Origin: CAYSYH01 sp964435455
Lineage (GTDB): Bacteria; Patescibacteriota; WWE3; 2-01-FULL-39-13; JAACPI01
Assembly: GCA_964435455.1 (NCBI GenBank)
Contig: CAYSYH010000021.1
Span: 1-10,914, forward strand
Direction: 5' to 3'
DNA: 10,914 nt
Shown: positions 6,261-10,914 of the stretch, in pieces
Position numbering within the stretch: position 1 is the stretch's first letter
Layout: the number at the start of each line of letters is the position of its first letter
Notes under the pieces: generated by a model
Database searches by the model: none
Seen by the model: only the letters and a program-made list of their open reading frames with translations
What the model was told of the DNA's origin: nothing
Made by a program: the position numbers and the translations under genes

Positions 6261-6596
6261 ATGATAGTAGAGATTAAAAATGAAGAACTTGCTAAAACTT
6301 TAAAAGAAATTGCATTAAAAGAGGAAATAAATGTAGATGAACTGGTAGAGCAACTGGTAACATTTAGTCTAGACACAAGCATAAGTACACTTGCTTTAAA
6401 AAGAATAGAATTATTATTAACAACACAAATACTACCTGCAATAACTAACACACAATTAAATACTTTAGCCACAAGACACCAAGTAACAAATATGCACGCA
6501 GATATATTGGAAAACGAAGAAAGAGCATTTGCAATTGCAAAAGAGGCAACAGAACTAGCTTATAAAAGTATTTTTGTAGAAGAAGAGGAGGAATAA
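6261..6596 (+). CDS. Second ribbon-helix-helix-like small protein (putative)
   Basis: The 111-residue product starts with a strand and two helices in RHH arrangement (MIVEIKNEELAKTLKEIALK, then EEINVDELVEQLVTFSL). A Thr/Leu-rich middle part follows, then a helical segment with a run of Glu at the very end (EEEEE). It has no membrane segment or cysteine. It is the first gene after a TTCTGAATA box and has GGAGAGG before the ATG, so it may head, and possibly autoregulate, the module that contains the second coupling ATPase (inference). It occupies a position parallel to the RHH-like gene at 2009 in the first module, though the two sequences are not evidently related outside the fold pattern. A plain helical scaffold protein is the alternative. 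Confidence 0.55.
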   Translation: MIVEIKNEELAKTLKEIALKEEINVDELVEQLVTFSLDTSISTLALKRIELLLTTQILPAITNTQLNTLATRHQVTNMHADILENEERAFAIAKEATELAYKSIFVEEEEE

Positions 6597-6597
6597 A

Positions 6598-6759
6598 ATG
6601 AGAATATTTAGACTCTTACTCTTTTTTGCTATTTTGGTAGGAATTGTGTATTTAAGCGAAATTTTAAAACAACCAGGAAATACTTTTGCAGAAAAATATA
6701 ACAACTTAGCAAAAAACGCAAATTTAATATTAGAAAAAGTAAAAAAAGGCGAGCTATGA
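6598..6759 (+). CDS. Small single-pass membrane protein, 53 residues
   Basis: The ATG at 6598 directly follows the stop of the RHH-like gene. It has an AGGAGG ribosome site embedded in the Glu codons that end that gene. The product has an N-terminal membrane helix (about 4-20: FRLLLFFAILVGIVYL) and a mostly helical, Lys/Asn-rich remainder, with no lipobox cysteine and no signal-peptidase motif. Its TGA overlaps the ATG of the RDPY glycine-zipper gene (ATGA at 6756-6759), so it is translationally coupled to it. No family is recognised. The conserved spacing and ribosome site support a real gene. Confidence 0.7.
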   Translation: MRIFRLLLFFAILVGIVYLSEILKQPGNTFAEKYNNLAKNANLILEKVKKGEL

Positions 6760-7826
6760 GAGATCCTTATGCTGTAAGAGACCCTTATATGCAAACACTT
6801 AATTCTTATTACTCTTATAAAAATGCTTATACAAACACTCCTGCTTTTGCATATATAAAGAATACCCGAACACAACACATTGATTATTCTAAAGAAGAAG
6901 CTCTGATAGGTTTAGGTGCTAGTGCAGCTGGCTTTGGATTAACAACAGGCAAAATTAGTGCAAGTGTAGTAGGTAGTAAATTAGTCGCAGCTGGAATTTT
7001 GACAGGAGTAAGCGGGGGAATGATACCTGTTATAGGTGCTATTGCAACAATAGGTGCAGGTGCAGCAGGTGCTGTTGCAGGCTATAAAGCTCTTACAAAA
7101 GGAGCAGAAGGGCTAGCTTATTTAGGAGAAAAAGCTTTTATTGCAGGCGGAAAATTAAGCACAGCTGCTGCAAAAATATTAGGTAAAGGTATGTTAAACG
7201 CAACAAAAGCTAGTCATAAATTAGCAAAAAAATTAACAAACGATTTTTTAAACAAGAGTAAAACTGCAATAAGTAAAAATATGCAAATCCCAGAAAGTTT
7301 ACTAGCAAAAAATGTAGAAAATAAAAAAATAGAACAAATGTATAGCAATAGATTAGATACATTGCAAAAAGCCATCAGACAAGGAAAAGATGTAAAAGAA
7401 GATTTAAAGGATATACTACAATACAGAGCTCCAAATCAAACGATGTTAAACAAATTAAGTAATACAATTGCCCTTAATTTCATAAAACAAAGTGCTTTAA
7501 AAAATAATAATACTGTTAATTTAAGACAAACTAAAAAAGAATTTACTAAATTTGCAAAGGAGGTAGGATTAAACAAAAAAGAAATAAACTTTTTTAAAAA
7601 TAATTTTGATAAACAACTAGAAAGTTTAAAAGACAATTTAATTGTTACGAAAGACAATAAAATATTACCTTTTAAACAATTAGAAACAAGTGTAAAAAAT
7701 AAAGTAAAACAAACTCAAAATAATTTTGAGAAAAATTTCTCAAAAAAAGGAGAAAAAGAGCAGGGAAAGTTGGAATTGGGACAGCAAAAAGAAAAAGAAC
7801 ACGAAAATACTTCATTTGGGAGATAG
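6756..7826 (+). CDS. RDPY-repeat protein with glycine-zipper membrane segment and helical tail
   Basis: This 356-residue protein is of unknown family. It opens with RDPYAVRDPY (residues 2-11) and a Tyr/Asn-rich stretch, matching the array in the 4443 protein. Residues about 49-112 are a long Gly/Ala-rich hydrophobic region with GxxxG-type spacing (G-A-S-A-A-G-F-G; G-A-G-A-A-G-A-V-A-G), like the paired helices of glycine-zipper or pore-forming proteins. The remaining two thirds is Lys-rich, helical and probably coiled coil. Its C-terminal N-F-E-K-N-F-S-K lies on a DNA palindrome shared with the 5967 gene. There is no signal peptide. It overlaps the previous gene by four bases and ends three bases before the coupling ATPase, so it could be that ATPase's substrate, partner or immunity factor; none can be chosen. 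Confidence 0.72.
   Translation: MRDPYAVRDPYMQTLNSYYSYKNAYTNTPAFAYIKNTRTQHIDYSKEEALIGLGASAAGFGLTTGKISASVVGSKLVAAGILTGVSGGMIPVIGAIATIGAGAAGAVAGYKALTKGAEGLAYLGEKAFIAGGKLSTAAAKILGKGMLNATKASHKLAKKLTNDFLNKSKTAISKNMQIPESLLAKNVENKKIEQMYSNRLDTLQKAIRQGKDVKEDLKDILQYRAPNQTMLNKLSNTIALNFIKQSALKNNNTVNLRQTKKEFTKFAKEVGLNKKEINFFKNNFDKQLESLKDNLIVTKDNKILPFKQLETSVKNKVKQTQNNFEKNFSKKGEKEQGKLELGQQKEKEHENTSFGR
7724..7745 (+). repeat. Palindrome TTTTGAGAAA-AA-TTTCTCAAAA, copy 2
   Basis: It has the same ten-base arms as 6122-6143, differing only in the two-base centre, and lies in the coding end of the 6756 gene in the same reading frame relative to the palindrome. Both encode F-E-K-x-F-S-K. Confidence 0.6.
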
Positions 7827-7829
7827 AAA

Positions 7830-9644
7830 ATGTCTAAAAAGTTAGAAGATTTTATACAAAAATCTACTTCTTCAAATCGCTATCGTGCCTGGGAAAAACT
7901 AGAACACGAAACAAATATGCGTATTAAAGCCTTCTTTATTGAAAATGGAGTATATTTAGCACCTTTTTTTGTGTTAAATGTAGGATATTTTGTTTATGGC
8001 TTAATGCAAGAAGCTACAATGCCTTTTAATCAGCATTTCAATTTTTTTAGCCTAACTTATGTTACTATTTTTTTAGGTAGTTTAGTACTAACATATCTTA
8101 ATTTAAAGTTTATAAAGCCTGTTTTAGCTAAAGAAATAGAAAAAAGCGAAAGAGAATTAACAGAAGATGTTTATGTAGAAGGTAATAGACTAATAAATAC
8201 ACATATGTACAACATATGTATACAAAATTACCTAGAAAAGGAAAAAAAACTTAAAAATAAAGAAGAAAAAATTTTTTTAATACCTACAACTCTTTTAGAT
8301 AAAAATGACAAATTATTTGAAGAAAATCCTGAATCCTTAAAAATTCCAGCTTCTGTCTTATCCACTGGATTATGCATAAGCGGGAGTCCAGGAAGAGGTA
8401 AAAGTGTTTTAATTAACCAAATTGTAAACCAAATTCCAAGCAATAAAAAACAAATAATCATAGACGTTAAAGGAGAATTTACTGAAAAATTTTATGACCC
8501 TATAACAGACTTAATAATTTGTCCTGCAGATGTAAGAAGTGCTAGATTTAACTTGTATGAATTGATTCGCACTAAAATAGATGCAGGAGTAATTGCAGAG
8601 ATTCTAATAACAGAAGATAAGCATACTCAAGATCCACATTGGGTTAACGCTGCAAGAGCTGTAATGGAAGGACTTTTAATTTATGCTGCTAAAAATAAAT
8701 TAAGCAACACAGAAATATATAAATATTTAACCAGTTTTGATTTATTAGAAAAAATAAAGCAAGATGAAGAAGTTTATCCTATAGTTGCAAATTTTTTGAG
8801 AAGAGATGGAGAAAATCCTAGTAAAGAAACACAATCTATTATAAGTACCGCTGTAAGGAAAGCGAAAGCTTTGCAATATTTAAGTTATTTAGATAATTTA
8901 AACACACAAAAACTTGACTTTAAAAGGTGGCTTTTTGATGACAAAGGTGGTAGATTGTTTTTATTAAGTACAGAAAATCTAAATAAAGTTTTTGCTCCAT
9001 TATATGGAGTCATTACAAGTTACTTAATTTCCACAATTCTAGATAAACAAGATAATCTAAATGCAGAATACTATTTTATTTTAGACGAGCTCCCGCAGTT
9101 AGGTAAAGCTTTGGGAGAAAATCTAGAAAAAGGACTAGCAGTTGGTAGGAGTAAAGGACTTAAATTTTTGATGGCTTTGCAAGATTTTAATCAATTAAAA
9201 AAATCTTTTGGAGAAAGAGAAACAGATAGTATTTTAGCAACAACAAATTCCTTTATTATTTTTCAAAACTTCTATGGGGCACAGCATCTAGAAAAATTTT
9301 TTGGAAAAACGACTATTATTAAAAACGAAGAAAGCTTTACTTTTAGCCAAGAACCAATGGGAGATAGAATTTCTATTAGCAGACGAAAAATAACAGAAAA
9401 TTTAATTAACGACGCAAAAATACAACGTTTAGAAAAATTTGAGTTTTATGCGAAAATAGAAGGTTGCAAAGACGTAGTAAAAGCTAAACTAGCACCTATT
9501 TTTATTAGTAGGAAAGTTGCAGAAAGATTTATAGAAAATAAAAATATGCTAATACAACAAAAAGTCTTATTAAAACAAATAAAAAACAGATTTATTAATT
9601 TAAATAAGAATAAAAAAGGTGTTTTGAGAAAAGTTAGTTTGTAG
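7830..9644 (+). CDS. Second VirD4/TraD-type coupling ATPase (T4CP)
   Basis: The 604-residue product has two N-terminal membrane helices (about 40-59 and 72-92), then the motor domain. Walker A is GSPGRGKS (185-192), followed by 'IIIDVKGEFTEKFYDP'. 'DPHWVNAARAVMEGLL' comes next, then 'QSIISTAVRKAKALQYL', a typical T4CP segment. The Walker B is 'YYFILDELPQLGKAL' with D419-E420, and the motif 'GRSKGLKFLMALQDFNQL' carries the conserved Gln. Motif order and spacing match the 2542 protein closely, so they are paralogs, but they differ in details (GRGKS versus GSGKT, DELPQ versus DEFGM). This one has the more classical motifs. GGGAGAT precedes the ATG, three bases after the RDPY gene. The last 11 bases overlap the tail of the minus-strand Sel1 gene. 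Confidence 0.92.
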   Translation: MSKKLEDFIQKSTSSNRYRAWEKLEHETNMRIKAFFIENGVYLAPFFVLNVGYFVYGLMQEATMPFNQHFNFFSLTYVTIFLGSLVLTYLNLKFIKPVLAKEIEKSERELTEDVYVEGNRLINTHMYNICIQNYLEKEKKLKNKEEKIFLIPTTLLDKNDKLFEENPESLKIPASVLSTGLCISGSPGRGKSVLINQIVNQIPSNKKQIIIDVKGEFTEKFYDPITDLIICPADVRSARFNLYELIRTKIDAGVIAEILITEDKHTQDPHWVNAARAVMEGLLIYAAKNKLSNTEIYKYLTSFDLLEKIKQDEEVYPIVANFLRRDGENPSKETQSIISTAVRKAKALQYLSYLDNLNTQKLDFKRWLFDDKGGRLFLLSTENLNKVFAPLYGVITSYLISTILDKQDNLNAEYYFILDELPQLGKALGENLEKGLAVGRSKGLKFLMALQDFNQLKKSFGERETDSILATTNSFIIFQNFYGAQHLEKFFGKTTIIKNEESFTFSQEPMGDRISISRRKITENLINDAKIQRLEKFEFYAKIEGCKDVVKAKLAPIFISRKVAERFIENKNMLIQQKVLLKQIKNRFINLNKNKKGVLRKVSL

Positions 9645-10779
9645 TATTCAAAAGGTTGAGTTTTATATATTCAGCTTTTTCACACCCTTTCTGAAGTCCT
9701 AATTTACAAGCTTCTTTTAAATAATAATAAGCTTTTTTATAATCATTTTTAATACCTACTTTATTTCCATTTGCATAATATATTCCTAAATTAAAACATC
9801 CAAGAGGATTACTCAAATCACAAGCTTTTTTATAAGCCTCATAAGCTTTTTTATAATTTAAAAAATCTTTATTAAAAGTATAAATCATACCTAAATGAAC
9901 ACAAGCTTTACTATTATTTCTTTTACAAGATTTCTCAAATAGTTTAATAGCTTTATTAACATCTTTATGAACTAATAATCCTTTATTATAAACAACTCCC
10001 AATAAATTACAAGCCTCAGCATTATCCAATGTACACGCAAACTTTAAGTACTCTAAATAAGAAACAAAATCTTTGTTATTATAATAGTTTACACTTTTAT
10101 TAAAAAAATAATTTGCTATATCGTCTTTCTTATATAAAAATATTATTAACCCCCCCAAAAACACAACAAAAGAAGCAAATAAAAACTTTTTTTTCCAACT
10201 AGATTTACTAACAGCTTTCAACTCTAACTTATTCTCTTTAATAATTTCATGAGAATCATAATCCTCTTTATTATTAGAAAAAGATAAATTATCTTCTTTA
10301 TTTTTATCATGTGTTACATTGTAATTGAAAAGATTAGAATTATAAACAATCTCTTTGCTTTCAAAATTATTATCTTTTTCAAATTTTATAAAAGGTATAT
10401 CTCCTTTTTTCATTAAAATATTTATAAACAAATCAAATTCTTTCTCATCATTTATATTTGAAATAGACATTAAATAATTTTTGTCTTGTAAAGATAATTT
10501 ATTTTCTTTCTTTTTATTAAGCAGGTTTATTATATTAGTCCTCAATCTTTTATATTTATTTCTAATGCTAAAATATTGAGATACAAAAGCAATTCCACCT
10601 ACTATAATAAATATTTCTAAAAGCCAGTGATTTGTAATAATTGCAAGAACAAAATAATTAAATGCAAAATATAATAATAATATACCTGTAATCAAACTAA
10701 TCCAAGGCATCCTTTTACTAAGAAAATTAATAATAGCTCCTATAATAAAACCAATGATTATAGCAATAATAGACCCCAT
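9634..10779 (-). CDS. Membrane-anchored Sel1-repeat protein with Hcp-type cysteine pairs
   Basis: This 381-residue protein has three hydrophobic N-terminal helices (about 3-20, 27-48, 53-70), a polar, Asn/Lys-rich central region, a fourth membrane helix (199-216) and about four C-terminal Sel1-like repeats (224-372). Each repeat carries a C-x7-C pair: 249/257, 285/293, 320/328 and 358/366. In the Helicobacter cysteine-rich (Hcp) family such pairs are disulfides in secreted or periplasmic proteins, so the repeats probably face the periplasm and bind a partner; the substrate is unknown. A G7 tract inside helix 4 (10150-10156) could cause frameshift switching. The start has AAAGGA upstream on the minus strand. 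It is convergent with the coupling ATPase and divergent from the 10877 gene. Confidence 0.85.
   Translation of the reverse strand: MGSIIAIIIGFIIGAIINFLSKRMPWISLITGILLLYFAFNYFVLAIITNHWLLEIFIIVGGIAFVSQYFSIRNKYKRLRTNIINLLNKKKENKLSLQDKNYLMSISNINDEKEFDLFINILMKKGDIPFIKFEKDNNFESKEIVYNSNLFNYNVTHDKNKEDNLSFSNNKEDYDSHEIIKENKLELKAVSKSSWKKKFLFASFVVFLGGLIIFLYKKDDIANYFFNKSVNYYNNKDFVSYLEYLKFACTLDNAEACNLLGVVYNKGLLVHKDVNKAIKLFEKSCKRNNSKACVHLGMIYTFNKDFLNYKKAYEAYKKACDLSNPLGCFNLGIYYANGNKVGIKNDYKKAYYYLKEACKLGLQKGCEKAEYIKLNLLNTTN
10150..10156 (-). repeat. G7 homopolymer in the Sel1 gene (possible slippage site)
   Basis: On the coding strand it reads TTG-GGG-GGG-TTA (L-G-G-L in helix 4). It is the longest G or C run I noticed in this very G-poor window. 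Loss or gain of one G would frameshift before all the repeats. Campylobacter uses G-tracts of this sort for phase variation, although usually longer ones. Confidence 0.6.
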
Positions 10780-10822
10780 TATTTATTTCCTTTTATTTTA
10801 AGGTTAAGCATAAAATTTTAAC

Positions 10823-10840
10823 AAATTCTGAATATAAAAT
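10823..10840 (+). promoter_or_regulatory. TTCTGAATA box, copy 5
   Basis: AAATTCTGAATATAAAAT lies in the divergent region between the minus-strand Sel1 gene and the gene starting at 10877. The core is the same as in the other four copies, with TATAAAAT directly after. The distance to the ATG is longer here (about 37 bases after the box). Confidence 0.5.
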
Positions 10841-10876
10841 TGAATCATATATAAAAATTAAAAAAAGGAGATAAAA

Positions 10877-10914
10877 ATGAAAAAATTAGTTTTAAGTACA
10901 ATCGTAGGTTTAAG
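10877..10914 (+). CDS. Start of an exported protein with a signal peptide like that of the 775 gene (truncated by window end)
   Basis: Only the first 12 codons are present: M-K-K-L-V-L-S-T-I-V-G-L. A strong AAAGGAG site precedes the ATG. These residues match the signal peptide of the 775 protein except for one change (L10 to V), and the 38 bases differ at four positions, three of them in codon third or silent first positions. The leader upstream (poly-A, GGAG, ATAAAAATG) is also alike. It is probably a paralog or at least a shared export leader; the mature part cannot be judged. Confidence 0.7.
   Translation, partial: MKKLVLSTIVGL

Noticed and set aside
6203..6878. Minus-strand open frames over the 6261-6756 genes
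   Set aside because: They lie opposite overlapping, ribosome-site-bearing plus-strand genes, and their Ser/Phe/Ile-rich products look like reverse translations of Lys/Glu-rich proteins.
7436..8461. Minus-strand open frames within the 6756 and 7830 genes
   Set aside because: Shadows of genes with clear domain motifs on the other strand; no start signals.
2009..9644. Relaxase, VirB4-type ATPase or other core conjugation channel genes
   Set aside because: No HUH or relaxase motif and no VirB4/VirB10-like protein appears; the only ATPases are the two coupling proteins.
1..10914. CRISPR array, tRNA, rRNA or insertion sequence
   Set aside because: No regularly spaced repeats, cloverleaf-like GC-rich segments, transposase motifs or terminal inverted repeats were seen on either strand.

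Overview
The window is extremely AT-rich, densely coding and mostly plus-strand. The best guess for the source is a Campylobacterota (epsilonproteobacterial) plasmid or integrated conjugative element. Three things point there: a Sel1-repeat protein with C-x7-C cysteine pairs of the Helicobacter Hcp type, a G7 homopolymer inside a gene in otherwise G-poor DNA, and promoter-like boxes with no visible -35. The genus cannot be told.

Layout. At 1-720 the end of an ExbB/TolQ-type proton-channel gene overlaps an ExbD/TolR-type gene with an added coiled coil. At 775-1596 lies a secreted protein of unknown function, then (1590-1970) a coiled-coil, tail-anchored gene broken by one in-frame TAG. Module 1 follows: a ribbon-helix-helix-like protein (2009), a 46-residue protein (2400), a VirD4/TraD-like coupling ATPase (2542-4364) and a 60-residue membrane protein with RDPY repeats (4443). 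The coupling gene is split only by a 100-N scaffold gap whose two flanks are the same 55 bases; removing the gap and one copy restores a continuous 555-residue ATPase. Module 2 has a secreted Gln-rich protein (4655), two tiny membrane proteins (5758, 5967), a second RHH-like protein (6261), a 53-residue membrane protein (6598), a glycine-zipper protein that again begins with RDPY repeats (6756) and a second coupling ATPase (7830-9644). On the minus strand, overlapping tail to tail, is a four-TM Sel1-repeat protein (9634-10779). The window ends in the first codons of a gene (10877) whose signal peptide nearly duplicates that of the 775 gene.

How it may work (inference). Two DNA-pumping ATPase paralogs each sit beside an RHH-like protein and a protein whose N-terminus carries the same RDPY-x-x-RDPY array. 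This looks like a duplicated coupling module of a conjugation or secretion apparatus whose relaxase and channel genes lie outside the window. A short box, AAATTCTGAATAWATA or close to it, precedes five genes and may be the shared promoter or operator of the element. None of the accessory proteins could be assigned a known function from sequence alone.
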